From Termitidicoccus mucosus (GTDB lineage Bacteria > Verrucomicrobiota > Verrucomicrobiia > Opitutales > Opitutaceae): a stretch of 64,000 nt of DNA. Below are positions 33,929 through 42,686 of the stretch, piece after piece. The stretch is from NCBI RefSeq assembly GCF_038725785.1, contig NZ_CP109796.1, forward strand, positions 186,001-250,000, given 5' to 3'. The stretch's first letter is position 1, and each line of letters begins with the position of its first letter. Made by a program: the position numbers and the translations under genes. The notes beneath the pieces were generated by a model. It did no database searches. It was not told the DNA's origin and saw nothing but the letters and a program-made list of their open reading frames with translations.

Positions 33929-35032
33929 ATGAAACCTTCAACCCTTCCGAAGCGCATCGTCGTCAAGTTTGGCACCGGCGTCCTCACCTCCGGCATCGGA
34001 CAACTGAATGCGGAACGCATCGCCGCCATCTGCTCCCAGCTCGCCGCGCTTCGCGCCGCCGGCACCGAGATCATCGTGGTTTCCTCCGGCGCGGTCGGCC
34101 TCGGCATGGGGCGCCTCGGCCTCGCGAAAAAACCGCGCGACGTCTCGAAAAAGCAGGCCTGCGCCGCCGTCGGCCAGTCGCTGCTCATGCAGTATTGGCA
34201 GCGCGGATTCGACCCGCACGGGCTGACCGTCGCGCAAGTCCTCCTCACGCACGACGACCTGCGCCTGCGCGACCGCCATCTCGGCGTGAAGGATTGCCTG
34301 CACCAGCTCATCGACTACGGCTCCATCCCGGTCATCAACGAAAACGACACGGTTTCCGCCGCCGAGATCAAGTTCGGCGACAACGACACGCTCTCCGCCC
34401 TGGTCGCCAGTCTGGCCGGCGCGCAACACCTCGTCATCCTCTCCACCGCGCCCGGCCTCATCGACCTGCGCGGCACGGGGAAAATCGTGCCCGTGGTCGC
34501 GAAAATCACCCCCGAGATCGAGGCGATGGCCGGCGGCACCACGAGCGAAACCGCGACCGGCGGGATGATTTCGAAGATCTCCGCCGCGAAACTGGCCGTG
34601 CGCGCCGGCTGCGGCGTGTTCATCGCCAGCGGCGCGGAGCCGGATATCCTGCCCCGCCTGCTCGCCGGCACCGGGCCGGGCACGTTTTTTGTGCCCAGCG
34701 GCCTGCCGATGGACTCGCGCAAACGCTGGCTCGCGTATTTCCAGCGCCCGACCGGATCGCTGCACATCAACACCTGCGCCGTCCCGGTGCTTCGCGAGCA
34801 AGGCCGCAGCCTGCTCGCCGTGGGCGTGACCGGGGCGTCGGGCGCGTTTTCCGCCGGCGACATCGTCAACGTGGTCGCGCCCGACGGCGCCGTCGTCGCG
34901 CGCGGCGAGACCGCCTACGACAGCGGGGAGATCCCGCTCATCGCCGGCCTGCAAAGCCCCGCGCTGCGCAAGCGTTACCCGGCGCGCAAGCACCTGGAGG
35001 TCATCCATCGGGACGACCTCGCGCTGCTGTGA
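33929..35032 (+). CDS. proB: Glutamate 5-kinase
   Basis: 367 residues from ATG 33929 (MKPSTLPKRIVVKFGTG); a longer frame from 33845 adds unrelated residues. It phosphorylates glutamate in the first step of proline synthesis. The amino-acid kinase domain has VVKFGTGVLT, VSSGAVGLGMGRLGL, SIPVINENDTV, KFGDNDTLSALVA and GGMISKISAAKLA. The C-terminal ~75 residues form the PUA domain (VAPDGAVVARGETAY). Convergent with the phosphatase gene. proA is not in the window. Confidence 0.96.
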   Translation: MKPSTLPKRIVVKFGTGVLTSGIGQLNAERIAAICSQLAALRAAGTEIIVVSSGAVGLGMGRLGLAKKPRDVSKKQACAAVGQSLLMQYWQRGFDPHGLTVAQVLLTHDDLRLRDRHLGVKDCLHQLIDYGSIPVINENDTVSAAEIKFGDNDTLSALVASLAGAQHLVILSTAPGLIDLRGTGKIVPVVAKITPEIEAMAGGTTSETATGGMISKISAAKLAVRAGCGVFIASGAEPDILPRLLAGTGPGTFFVPSGLPMDSRKRWLAYFQRPTGSLHINTCAVPVLREQGRSLLAVGVTGASGAFSAGDIVNVVAPDGAVVARGETAYDSGEIPLIAGLQSPALRKRYPARKHLEVIHRDDLALL

Positions 35033-35084
35033 GAAACGGCGGCGGACGCGGCGGCGGCCTGCCTTCCGCGAAGCGGCCCGCGCG

Positions 35085-36569
35085 TCATGCGACGGCGGCG
35101 GGCGGGCCGGCCTGCGCGAGACCGAGCGCGCCGGTCATGACTCCAAACAAATCCGTGTTTTGCATCAGCCCGCGAACGGGTTCGCTGCCCGGTCCGATGG
35201 CGGCGAGTTCCACGTAATCGGTGGTGTGGGCGATGCCGGTCCAGCCGGTCGAAGTGTAGTTGGAGACCAACTGGCCCAGCGTGATGAGCGGGCGGTTGCG
35301 CACGCGGTAGCCCTCGCGCGGCGACGGGTCCTTTTTCAACGCCCGCTGGAGCAGGCTGATTTCGTCGTCGAGCATCTCGATGCCGGTCGCGGTTTTTATG
35401 CGGTCGCGAATCCGGGCCGGCGTGCTCTCGTCGGAAAGTCCGTCGATGACCCAGTCGTTGGTCTGGCGAAACCCCGCCACGCGTTCGAAGCACTTTTGGG
35501 TGTCCCCGTAGCTGCCGCCGCGGCTGTCGAAACTGCCGCCGCTGCCGTTCAGGCCGGGATTGGCGTTGCCGTGGTCGGTCGTGATGACGACCAGGGTGTC
35601 GTCGCGCCCGGCGGCGAAATCGAGCGCTACGCCCACGGCGGCGTCGAAGTCGATCTGCTCGTGGATCAATGCCGCGATGTCGTTGGCGTGCGCGGCCATG
35701 TCCACCTTCGCCCCTTCGATTTGCATCAGGAAGCCGCCGGGGTGCCCGGCCATGCGCGCGATGGCGGCGCGGGCCATCTCGGCGAGCGAGGGGACGGCGG
35801 CGTCGAGCGCGCCGTCGGCCCTGCGATCGAGGACGTAGGGCAGGTGGTCGGGGTCAAAGACGCCGAGCAGCCGTCCGCCGGACGGCACCGCCAGGAGCGC
35901 GCCGCGGTCGCGCGCCACATGGTATCCGGCTTTCGAATACTCGGCGAAAAGGTCGCGTTTGTCCTTGCGCTTCCCGGGCTCGAAAAAGCGCGCGCCGCCG
36001 CCGAGCAGCACGTCGTAGCGGGCGTCGAGGTATTGGAGCGCGATCTCCGGTTCGTCCACGCGGGATTCGACCATCGCGCCGAATCCGGCCGGCGTGGCGT
36101 GGGTGATGCGCGCCGAGGTGACCAGCGCGGTGCCGATGCCGGCCCCGGCGGCGAGCCGGAGGATGGGCGTGTGCAGGCGTCCGTCGGGAGTCTGGTTGAT
36201 CGCGCCGTTGTTGACCTTGAGGCCGCTGCCCCACGCCGACGAGGCGGCGGCGGAATCGGTCACGAGCGAATCGGCCGAGCAGGTGTCCATCGCCGCACGG
36301 CGCGCGCCGGGATGCTCCTGATACAGCCCGATCCAGCGCGTGCCCCGCCCCTCGAAGCAGCGCAGGTAGCGTTCGGTCATCGCGAGCGTTCCCATGCTCA
36401 TGCCGTCGGCGACGAGCACGATGACATTGCGGGCGCGGCGCCGTCCACCGGAACGGGCGGCGGCCGGGGCGCTTGTTGCGGCGGATGTCGCGGCATGCAG
36501 TCCGGTCGAAAACAAAACGGAACCGGCGATGCCGGCGCGAAGAAAGTCGCGACGATTGAGCGGAGACAT
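35085..36569 (-). CDS. Alkaline phosphatase, Tat-exported
   Basis: 494 residues. The N-terminus MSPLNRRDFLRAGIAGSVLF is a twin-arginine signal. The alkaline phosphatase domain shows VIVLVADGMSMG (metal-binding Asp), the nucleophile region SLVTDSAAASSAWG, the metal sites GGFLMQIEGAKVDMAAHAND and VVITTDHGNANPG, and the late histidine in IAHTTDYVELAAIG. It releases phosphate from organic esters in the periplasm. It stands alone, with a 27-bp palindrome upstream between it and trpA. I see no Pho box. Confidence 0.92.
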   Translation of the reverse strand: MSPLNRRDFLRAGIAGSVLFSTGLHAATSAATSAPAAARSGGRRRARNVIVLVADGMSMGTLAMTERYLRCFEGRGTRWIGLYQEHPGARRAAMDTCSADSLVTDSAAASSAWGSGLKVNNGAINQTPDGRLHTPILRLAAGAGIGTALVTSARITHATPAGFGAMVESRVDEPEIALQYLDARYDVLLGGGARFFEPGKRKDKRDLFAEYSKAGYHVARDRGALLAVPSGGRLLGVFDPDHLPYVLDRRADGALDAAVPSLAEMARAAIARMAGHPGGFLMQIEGAKVDMAAHANDIAALIHEQIDFDAAVGVALDFAAGRDDTLVVITTDHGNANPGLNGSGGSFDSRGGSYGDTQKCFERVAGFRQTNDWVIDGLSDESTPARIRDRIKTATGIEMLDDEISLLQRALKKDPSPREGYRVRNRPLITLGQLVSNYTSTGWTGIAHTTDYVELAAIGPGSEPVRGLMQNTDLFGVMTGALGLAQAGPPAAVA

Positions 36570-36690
36570 GAAACAACGTTCGGGCGGACAGGTGGCGGGA
36601 GCAACGCGCCTCTGTTAAGAACAGACAAATTTTGATTTGCCGCCGGAGTGGGAAAAAAGTCCTTCCGCAATAAATCGGACCGCGTCCGAT

Positions 36691-36717
36691 GCGATGCAAC
36701 CCAATGGGTTGCATCGC
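36691..36717. other. Perfect 13-bp-arm palindrome between trpA and phosphatase
   Basis: gcgatgcaaccca, one base, then tgggttgcatcgc. It lies downstream of trpA and upstream of the phosphatase gene, both on the minus strand. It has no T-run, so it is not a classical terminator. Function unknown. Confidence 0.6.
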
Positions 36718-36744
36718 CAGCACGCCGGGCTCCCGGCGCGCCCG

Positions 36745-37563
36745 TCACGCTGCGACACCGGCGCGGCTCACCCCGGAGGAAAGGTCGCGGCTTTTGGCGC
36801 CGATTGCCGCGGGGATTTTTTCGCGCCGGTCGAGATTGTCGCGGATGCAGTTGACCAGCGCGCTGCCGACCACGGCCCCGTCGGCGTGCGCGGCCACGCC
36901 GGCGACATGCGCGCGGGTGGAGATGCCAAACCCCACGACGACGGGCAGCGCGGTGCGGGCCTTGATGCGGGCCACGGCTTGCGGGATGTCGGCGGCGAGC
37001 TGGTCGCGCACGCCGGTCACGCCTTCGCGCGAGGCGTAGTAGATGAAGCCGGTCGCGGCCTTGCCGATGATTTCGATGCGCGCATCGGGCGTGGTGGGCG
37101 CGACGATCAGCACGGTTTTCATGCCGTGGCGCTCGCAGGCGGCGGCAAATTCACCGGATTCCTCGGGCGGCAGATCGAGCACCAGCATCGCATCCAGGCC
37201 GGCCTCGCGCGCGCGGCGCACGTAGGCGTCCACCCCATGCGTGAAGACGAGATTGTAATAGGTGTAGAAAACCAGCGGCGTGCCGGGAAACTCCGCTCGC
37301 AGGCGGCGGACGAGCTTGAGCACGTCCTCGGCGGTGATGCCGGAGGCGAGGGCGCGCTGCGCGGCGAGCTGGTTGGTGAGCCCGTCGGCGAGCGGGTCCG
37401 AGAACGGCACGCCGAGCTCAAGGATGTCCACGCCGTTTTGAAGCACCGCGCGGGAGGCGGCGAGGGAGGTGTCGAAATCGGGATCGCCGGCGCAGAGATA
37501 CGCGATGAAACATGCGCGATTTTCGGAACGGGCGCGGGCGAAGGTTTGTGCGATGCGATCCAT
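36745..37563 (-). CDS. trpA: Tryptophan synthase alpha chain
   Basis: 272 residues from ATG 37563 (MDRIAQTFARARSENRACF); the longer frame from 37626 reads through repeat DNA. It cleaves indole-3-glycerol phosphate to indole. Characteristic segments are AYLCAGDPDFDTS, the catalytic Glu in DILELGVPFSDPLADG, the Asp in LVLDLPPEES, and the phosphate-binding VVGFGISTRAHV and GAVVGSALVNCI. No other trp genes are adjacent, so it is separated from the usual trpB partner. Confidence 0.96.
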   Translation of the reverse strand: MDRIAQTFARARSENRACFIAYLCAGDPDFDTSLAASRAVLQNGVDILELGVPFSDPLADGLTNQLAAQRALASGITAEDVLKLVRRLRAEFPGTPLVFYTYYNLVFTHGVDAYVRRAREAGLDAMLVLDLPPEESGEFAAACERHGMKTVLIVAPTTPDARIEIIGKAATGFIYYASREGVTGVRDQLAADIPQAVARIKARTALPVVVGFGISTRAHVAGVAAHADGAVVGSALVNCIRDNLDRREKIPAAIGAKSRDLSSGVSRAGVAA

Positions 37564-37571
37564 GCCGCTGA

Positions 37572-37832
37572 TAGAAGAAGTAACAAGTGACAAGTGGCAA
37601 GTGACAAGAAGACAGGCACGATTCAAAGCGGTGTCATCCCATCTTTCCTCTTTATTCTTTCTCTTTCTCTTTCTCTTTCGTCAGGAACGGGCAGGGAGAA
37701 AGAGAAAGAGAAAGAATAAAGAGGAACGATTCCGGCGGTGGCACGACTTTGCATTGCACCCCAAGAAGACGCCGCGCGCTTTGCCTGCCTCTTGTCACTT
37801 GCCACTTGTTACCTGTCACTTTTTCTACTTCA
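37572..37832. repeat. Nested inverted repeat with purine/pyrimidine hairpin (family copy 1)
   Basis: The core arms tcctctttattctttctctt... (37646-37675) and their exact complement (37696-37725) are a 30-bp perfect stem, one strand all pyrimidine and the other all purine, with a gtcaggaacgggcagg-type loop. Around it, a second inverted repeat pairs aagtgacaagtggcaagtga (about 37580) with tcacttgccacttg (about 37800). The right end overlaps the last few codons of the downstream gene. Confidence 0.8.
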
Positions 37833-38709
37833 GCCTGCATTCCACCACGACGGGACGGTGGTCGGAGAGGAAGGAGCGCACCACGCGGCAGCTCGTGGCG
37901 GCGCAGCCGGGCGGAAGAAACACGAAATCGAGCAGCCGCTGCGGCAGCAGCGAGGGGTAGGTGCGGCCCGAGACCGGATAGAGCATGTAGCGGCCGTGTT
38001 GCAAAAAATACTGGAAAAGCGAGGCGGTGGCGTCGGTTTTGTGCGAGGGGTTGTTCAGGTCGCCGCACACGATGGGCGGCACGCGCCAGTCGGTGTGTCG
38101 CTCGAGGTGCTTGCGGTCGAGGTAATCCATCACCATGCCGACTTGCTTGAGCCGTCGGGCGCGGGAACGGTGGTGCAGGTGCATGTTCACAAAGGGCACG
38201 CGGCTGCCCTGCACGTCGATTTCCGCGTAAAGAAACCCTTTTTCGCCGATGGCTTTTTTCCCGAAAACGATGTTCTCGGAGTCCTCGATGGGGTGCCGGG
38301 ACAGGATGGCGTTTCCGTAGTTGAAACGCAGCAGCCCGTTGCGGCGGTTGTTCACGCCGAACACCGCGTAGGGAAAATGCGCGCAGCGCCGCAGGAATTC
38401 GAGCTGGTCGAAGTTGCCCGCCCACGACGAGTCCTCGTCGATTTCCTGGATCGCCACCACATCGGGCTCCAGGCTGCGCAGCAGGCGGCCGATTTTCATG
38501 ATCTGGGCGCGCATGCCGCGTCGCGAACCAAGCCCCTGGATCGGTTTCAGGCCGCGCCCGTGGGCGATGTTGTAGGTGACAATCCGCAACGGTTGAGGCA
38601 TGTCCTGGTGAAAATTAATGTCGAAATCATCGCCGGGAAAGGCGGTGCCATGCAACGGAAAACGGCTGGTCTCGGGACGCGGCAGGCCGTCGCAGGTGGA
38701 ACGCTTCAT
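37825..38709 (-). CDS. Endonuclease/exonuclease/phosphatase-family protein
   Basis: 294 residues; the domain proper starts at about residue 37 (MPQPLRIVTYNIAHGRG). EEP-fold motifs are in order: VVAIQEID (metal Glu), HLHHRSRARRLKQV, IVCGDLNNPSH (Asp/Asn) and FLSDHRPVVVEC (catalytic Asp-His). The substrate could be a nucleic acid, phosphoinositide or other phosphoester. I keep the start at 38709 because it overlaps the gluQ stop (ATGA), which suggests coupling; ATG 38601 right before the domain is an alternative. No signal peptide. Confidence 0.85.
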   Translation of the reverse strand: MKRSTCDGLPRPETSRFPLHGTAFPGDDFDINFHQDMPQPLRIVTYNIAHGRGLKPIQGLGSRRGMRAQIMKIGRLLRSLEPDVVAIQEIDEDSSWAGNFDQLEFLRRCAHFPYAVFGVNNRRNGLLRFNYGNAILSRHPIEDSENIVFGKKAIGEKGFLYAEIDVQGSRVPFVNMHLHHRSRARRLKQVGMVMDYLDRKHLERHTDWRVPPIVCGDLNNPSHKTDATASLFQYFLQHGRYMLYPVSGRTYPSLLPQRLLDFVFLPPGCAATSCRVVRSFLSDHRPVVVECRLK

Positions 38710-39557
38710 GGGGCGGGTTCGTTGCGGAATCGCTCGATGATCGACGCTGGCGAGAGTCCTTGGGTGCGCAGGGTGCGGAGGGCGAGCGCATCATGCCGTT
38801 TGGCGAGGCGCCGTCCGGCGGCGTCGGTGACAAGCGGGCAGTGGTAAAACGCCGGGGCGGTCGCGCCGAGCGCGCGAAGCAGGAGGAGCTGGCGAAAGGT
38901 GGATTTGATCAGGTCGGCCCCGCGCACGACCTCGGTGATGCCCATATCGGCATCGTCCACGGCGCAGGCCAGTTGATAGCTGGGCGTGTTGTCTTTCCGC
39001 CACACGAGGAAATCGCCGAAATCGCGTCCGGCGACGGCTTGCCGCGGCCCGGCGTGTCCGTCGGCGAACGAGACGAGTTCCCCGTCCGGCACGCGGAAAC
39101 GCCAGTTGATGGCGATGGGGACGTCGGGCGTGGGAAGCGGCGGTGTCGCGCCGGCGGGCGGGCGCCATGCGGGAGGGAAAACAGGTTCGTCATCGTCGCC
39201 TCCTTCGTGCGGTGCTCCGGCGGCCTCGGCGACGTCGCGGCGCGAGCGATGGCAGGGATAGATGAGATTCGCCGCATGCAGGCGGGCCAGCGCGGCGCGG
39301 TAGAGCGGCATGCGTTCGCTTTGCGAAAGCATGGGCGGCGTCCAGGCGAGTCCGAGCCATGCGATGTCTTCGAGCATGGCGGCGACAAACTCCGGGCGGC
39401 AGCGCGCGCGGTCGAGATCGTCGTTGCGCAGCCGCAACACCCCGCCTTCAGCCCGCGCGCGTTCGGCGGCGATCCAGAAGGTCCGCGCATGCCCGAGGTG
39501 GAGCAGTCCTGTCGGCGAAGGCGCGAGGCGTCCGGTGTAGGTTGTCGGCATGGTCAT
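38706..39557 (-). CDS. gluQ: Glutamyl-queuosine tRNA(Asp) synthetase-like protein
   Basis: 283 residues, the size of GluQ rather than full GltX. It has the class I catalytic core: TGRLAPSPTGLLHLGHARTF (HIGH), LRNDDLDRARCRPEF, a short insertion containing IYPCHRSRRDV in place of the usual zinc-cysteine cluster, FLVWRKDNTPSYQLACAVDD, ITEVVRGADL, and the KMSKS-like GRRLAKRHDAL. It lacks the anticodon-binding domain. The family attaches glutamate to queuosine in tRNA-Asp. Start alternatives are ATG 39557 and 39551. Overlaps the EEP gene downstream. Confidence 0.9.
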   Translation of the reverse strand: MTMPTTYTGRLAPSPTGLLHLGHARTFWIAAERARAEGGVLRLRNDDLDRARCRPEFVAAMLEDIAWLGLAWTPPMLSQSERMPLYRAALARLHAANLIYPCHRSRRDVAEAAGAPHEGGDDDEPVFPPAWRPPAGATPPLPTPDVPIAINWRFRVPDGELVSFADGHAGPRQAVAGRDFGDFLVWRKDNTPSYQLACAVDDADMGITEVVRGADLIKSTFRQLLLLRALGATAPAFYHCPLVTDAAGRRLAKRHDALALRTLRTQGLSPASIIERFRNEPAP

Positions 39558-39598
39558 GGTCGCCCCTGAAAAATCGTTCTCGTTCTCTTACTCGTTGT

Positions 39599-39690
39599 CC
39601 TCAACCGTTCTTTCCTCTTTCTTCTCGAAAGGCCAGCGCCCCAATGGAGAAAGAGAAAGATAAAGAAGAAAGAGGAAAGAACGGTTGAGG
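39599..39690. repeat. Purine/pyrimidine hairpin, family copy 2
   Basis: Arms cctcaaccgttctttcctct... (39599-39623) and their exact complement (39666-39690), 25 bp perfect. Inside the loop a second purine tract (gagaaagagaaagataaag) matches the sequence of the other copies. It lies between rpsT and gluQ. Confidence 0.8.
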
Positions 39691-39723
39691 AGATCGTGAG
39701 CGATTTTTTGGGGAAAACAGAAA

Positions 39724-39755
39724 CCCCCGTCTCGCAAGCCGTGCGAAACGGGGGT
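39724..39755 (-). terminator. Intrinsic terminator of rpsT
   Basis: On the minus strand the hairpin accccc-gt...ac-gggggt is followed by tttctgttttcccc. It lies about 50 bases downstream of the rpsT stop. Confidence 0.75.
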
Positions 39756-39807
39756 CCTTGGGTGAATAACGATGGAGAAAACCTGCTCGTCGGGGATGCG
39801 GGTTGTC

Positions 39808-40068
39808 TTATTTGGCCTGCGCGTATTTGGCGGCGTGCGACTTCGCGCGGGCGGCGGCGTTTTTATGGACGACACCGGACTTGGTGGCTTTGTCCATGGC
39901 CGAAGTGTAGGCGATGGCGGCGGCCTTGGCGGCGGCGGCATCACCGCTTTTGGCGGCGGCCTCAAACTTCTTGTGCAAAGTCTTCAGGCGGGTTTTGACG
40001 GTTTGGTTGCGCGTGGTGAAACGCTCGGTTTTGCGGGCTGCCTTGATGGCGGATTTGGTGTTGGCCAT
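39808..40068 (-). CDS. rpsT: 30S ribosomal protein S20
   Basis: 86 residues, typical size and composition: MANTKSAIKAARKTERFTTR start, KTRLKTLHKKFEAAAKSG, then the conserved KATKSGVVHKNAAARAKSH C-terminus. It binds 16S rRNA early in 30S assembly. Monocistronic, with its own terminator. Confidence 0.97.
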   Translation of the reverse strand: MANTKSAIKAARKTERFTTRNQTVKTRLKTLHKKFEAAAKSGDAAAAKAAAIAYTSAMDKATKSGVVHKNAAARAKSHAAKYAQAK

Positions 40069-40247
40069 GACGTTTGGTAAATTTGTAAGTTGGACAGAAA
40101 CCCAAACCCGTCGCCGGGAGTCAAGGGATTTTCGATTTTGATGACAAACTTCTCGCTTCGCCCGGGACGATTGGGGGCGCTACAAGGCGCTGCCACGCCA
40201 TTACGTCGTTCGCAATGCAGTTCATTATGCTTGGAATCCGCTTTCCG

Positions 40248-40330
40248 TTGGAGGGGCGAGCTCCCGCGAGGCCGTCGCCGAAAAACGGTGCGTCCAACCG
40301 CGACGGCCTCGCGGGAGCCCGGCCCTCCAA
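40248..40330. repeat. Long GC-rich inverted repeat
   Basis: Arms ttggaggggcgagctcccgc... (40248-40278) and their near-complement (40300-40330), 31 bp with two mismatches around a ~21-base loop. It lies between rpsT and ispH. It looks like a dispersed REP-type palindrome; no second copy of this sequence was seen in the window. Confidence 0.75.
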
Positions 40331-40392
40331 AAAGACAGGGGGCGCTAAAGTCCGAAACGGGCTCGGCAATGGTATAAGATTGGACAAATGCG

Positions 40393-42177
40393 CTATCCTT
40401 CGAGGTCGGCGAGGACGGCGGTTATGGGGCGGAGCTTGTCCGGGGGGAAGAAGGTGTTGATGCGGGTGATGACCTGCTGGATGATGCCGTCGGGACAGGA
40501 AGCGCCGCCGGTGAGGAGGATGCGGAGCGGGTTTTCCGGAGCGGCGGAGGCGAGGGCGGCGAGAGGCAGAAAGGGCCGGGGCTCGGTGGTCGCGATGTGC
40601 AGCGGAGCGGCCGTCTGGCCTTTCGCGGGGCCGTGCGCGGGGAAGCGGGTGTGCTGGATGACGCTGGCGGAATGGATGTCGGCTTCGCTTTGAACAAAGA
40701 AGGCCGCGGAGCCGAGGCGCTGCTCGCAGAGGCGGTGGAGCTGGTAGGTGTTGGAGGAGTTTTTCCCGCCGATGACGAGGGCGGCGTCGAGCGGCTCGGC
40801 GAGGGCGCGGGCAAGGGCGTCCTGGTTGACCTGGGTGGCGTAGCAGAGGGTGTCGCGTTTGCCGTCGCCGCCGACACGGGCGCGCGCCTCGGCGGGGCCG
40901 TGAAGGGCGGCGTAGGCGGCGCGCAGGTGCTCGATGATGTCGATGGTCTCGTTCATCAGGAGCGTGGTCTGGTTGACGACGGCGATGCGCTGAAGGTCGC
41001 GGACGGGATCGAAGCCCGGCGTGTGCTTGCCGGCAAAGGCGGCGGCGAAACGCGCGGGCGTGTCGGGGGCGTCCGGATGCGAGATGAGGCCGGCGAGCAC
41101 GCGGGCCTCGTCGAGGTTGCGGATGATGAGCGCGGGCGCGTGGCGGCGGGCGTTGGAGAAGGTGGCCTTGGTTTCCTCGTGTTCGTGCTTGCCGTGGATG
41201 ATGATGGTGTAGCCGCGGCGACCGAAGGCGCGGGCGGATTTCCAGACTTTTTCGACGAGCATGCACGTGGCGTCATACTGGCAGACGGGAACGCCTTTGC
41301 GGACGAGGCGGCGTTTGTCGTCGTCGGTGGCGCCGAAGGCGGGGATGATGACGATGTCGTCGGGCGTGAGCGTGTTCCAGAGGAGTTGTCCGGGCGGGGT
41401 GTCGGGGGCGGCCTTGCGGCCTTCGAGCGTGAGCGGGACGCCTTTGTCGGTCTGGAGGTAGCGGAGGCCACGGCGCAGGAGGTCCTCGTTGACAAAGGGA
41501 TTGTGGATGAGCTCGGAGAGCATGAAGACGCGCCGGCCGGAATTCTCGGCCAGCGTCTCGTAGGCGCGTTCGATGGCGTTTTTTACGCCGAGGCAGAAGC
41601 CGAAATGACTGGGGATCAGGTAGCGGACGGGGCCGAAATCGAGCGCGGTGGGCGCGGTGGCGCTGCGTTCGTTGGTGCGGGAGAGGGCTTTGATCGCGGC
41701 GCAGAGGCGGGATTGGTAGAGCGCGCGGGCGTGGTCGTCGAATTGGTAGATGTCGCGATTGCGCTCCTTGTCCGGGCGGAATTTGTAGATGAAATCGTGC
41801 TCGCTGAGGTGGAGGTAGGGAATTGCGATCAAATGCGGCTCGATGGCGGCGAGCACGGCGGCGAGCGCCGGGCTCTTCGGGGCGCCGTCAAGCGAATCGA
41901 GCGAGCGAAAATCGGAGGCGGGAGCGGATGCGATGCCGTGAGCGGAAGCCGGGCGGGCGGGCGAGGGGACTTGGGTGAAATAAACGTCGATGGTTTCGGG
42001 CGCATGATCGCGCACCGCATAGGCGAGGGCCGGTGAGGTATGCGCGGGGAATTCCGCCGCGAGGCGCGCTTCCGCCGAAGCGAGGTTCCCGCCGGCAAAC
42101 GCCAGATCGCAGATTCCGTCGCGGTGAAGCACGACGAGCTGGTTGCTGGTGTTGAAGGCGAGAATCGCGACAGACAT
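40393..42177 (-). CDS. ispH: 4-Hydroxy-3-methylbut-2-enyl diphosphate reductase, long form
   Basis: 594 residues from ATG 42177 (MSVAILAFNTSN). It makes IPP and DMAPP in the last step of the MEP pathway using a [4Fe-4S] cluster. Three cluster cysteines are visible: HFGFCLGVKNAIERA, YDATCMLVEKVW and GGASCPDGIIQQV. Also present are IHGKHEHEETKATFSN, VVNQTTLLMNETI and the KNSSNTYQLHRLC (SSNT) substrate motif. It is much longer than usual (~310-410): an N-terminal extension of ~180 residues precedes the IspH core, and there are inserted segments. Alone on the strand between two repeats. Confidence 0.9.
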   Translation of the reverse strand: MSVAILAFNTSNQLVVLHRDGICDLAFAGGNLASAEARLAAEFPAHTSPALAYAVRDHAPETIDVYFTQVPSPARPASAHGIASAPASDFRSLDSLDGAPKSPALAAVLAAIEPHLIAIPYLHLSEHDFIYKFRPDKERNRDIYQFDDHARALYQSRLCAAIKALSRTNERSATAPTALDFGPVRYLIPSHFGFCLGVKNAIERAYETLAENSGRRVFMLSELIHNPFVNEDLLRRGLRYLQTDKGVPLTLEGRKAAPDTPPGQLLWNTLTPDDIVIIPAFGATDDDKRRLVRKGVPVCQYDATCMLVEKVWKSARAFGRRGYTIIIHGKHEHEETKATFSNARRHAPALIIRNLDEARVLAGLISHPDAPDTPARFAAAFAGKHTPGFDPVRDLQRIAVVNQTTLLMNETIDIIEHLRAAYAALHGPAEARARVGGDGKRDTLCYATQVNQDALARALAEPLDAALVIGGKNSSNTYQLHRLCEQRLGSAAFFVQSEADIHSASVIQHTRFPAHGPAKGQTAAPLHIATTEPRPFLPLAALASAAPENPLRILLTGGASCPDGIIQQVITRINTFFPPDKLRPITAVLADLEG

Positions 42178-42271
42178 GACGGAAAGGTGGAGGATTGCAC
42201 GGAAAGCGTGAAGCAGATTTGACGATGTCTCCGCGCGGCGGGTGCAATTCAAAGTCGTGCCACTGCCGGAG

Positions 42272-42379
42272 TCTTTCCTCTTTATTCTTTATCTTTCTCT
42301 TTCGTCAGGAACGGGCAGCGAGTTCCATGCAAAGCGAAAAGCCTGACGAAAGAGAAAGATAAAGAATAAAGAGGAAAGA
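42272..42379. repeat. Purine/pyrimidine hairpin, family copy 3
   Basis: The longest perfect stem: 38-bp arms at 42272-42309 and 42342-42379, starting tctttcctctttattcttta and ending with cgtcagg / cctgacg. The loop contains cgggcagcgagttcc. The flanking gtgcaattcaaagtcgtgcc resembles the flank of copy 1 (cgactttgcattgcacc in reverse). Confidence 0.85.
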
Positions 42380-42686
42380 TAGAATGATACCACTTCCCCC
42401 GCCGTGCTGCGTGGACGCGAGCATGGATTCTTTCTGTTCATGGATATAATAATTTTATATTCATTGCTTTAAAATTTTCGAGATAAAGTCTCATAAAAGC
42501 CTTGACCTTTTATCTGTCGTGATAATGAGATTTGTTATCACGATGTTTTTTTCTATCTCCCAGTTTTTAGATACACAGCGACTTCTTAAAATCGGGGTGT
42601 GGTTTGGACGGACGGCATCGGAAAATCCCACGGCGACGACACCGGGCGCATCGGCGTTTCGGCCAACCCACAACGATTGATCCTCC
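42380..42686. other. AT-rich intergenic region upstream of the HemS-like gene
   Basis: No gene. Bases about 42430-42560 are strongly AT-rich and contain tataataattttatattc and ttgacc-like words, so a promoter for the plus-strand gene at 42687 is likely, but no confident -35/-10 pair with proper spacing was found. Confidence 0.35.

Noticed and set aside
37646-37725. Purine/pyrimidine hairpin read as a CRISPR or tandem repeat
   Set aside because: It has two complementary arms and one loop, with no spaced direct repeats or spacers.
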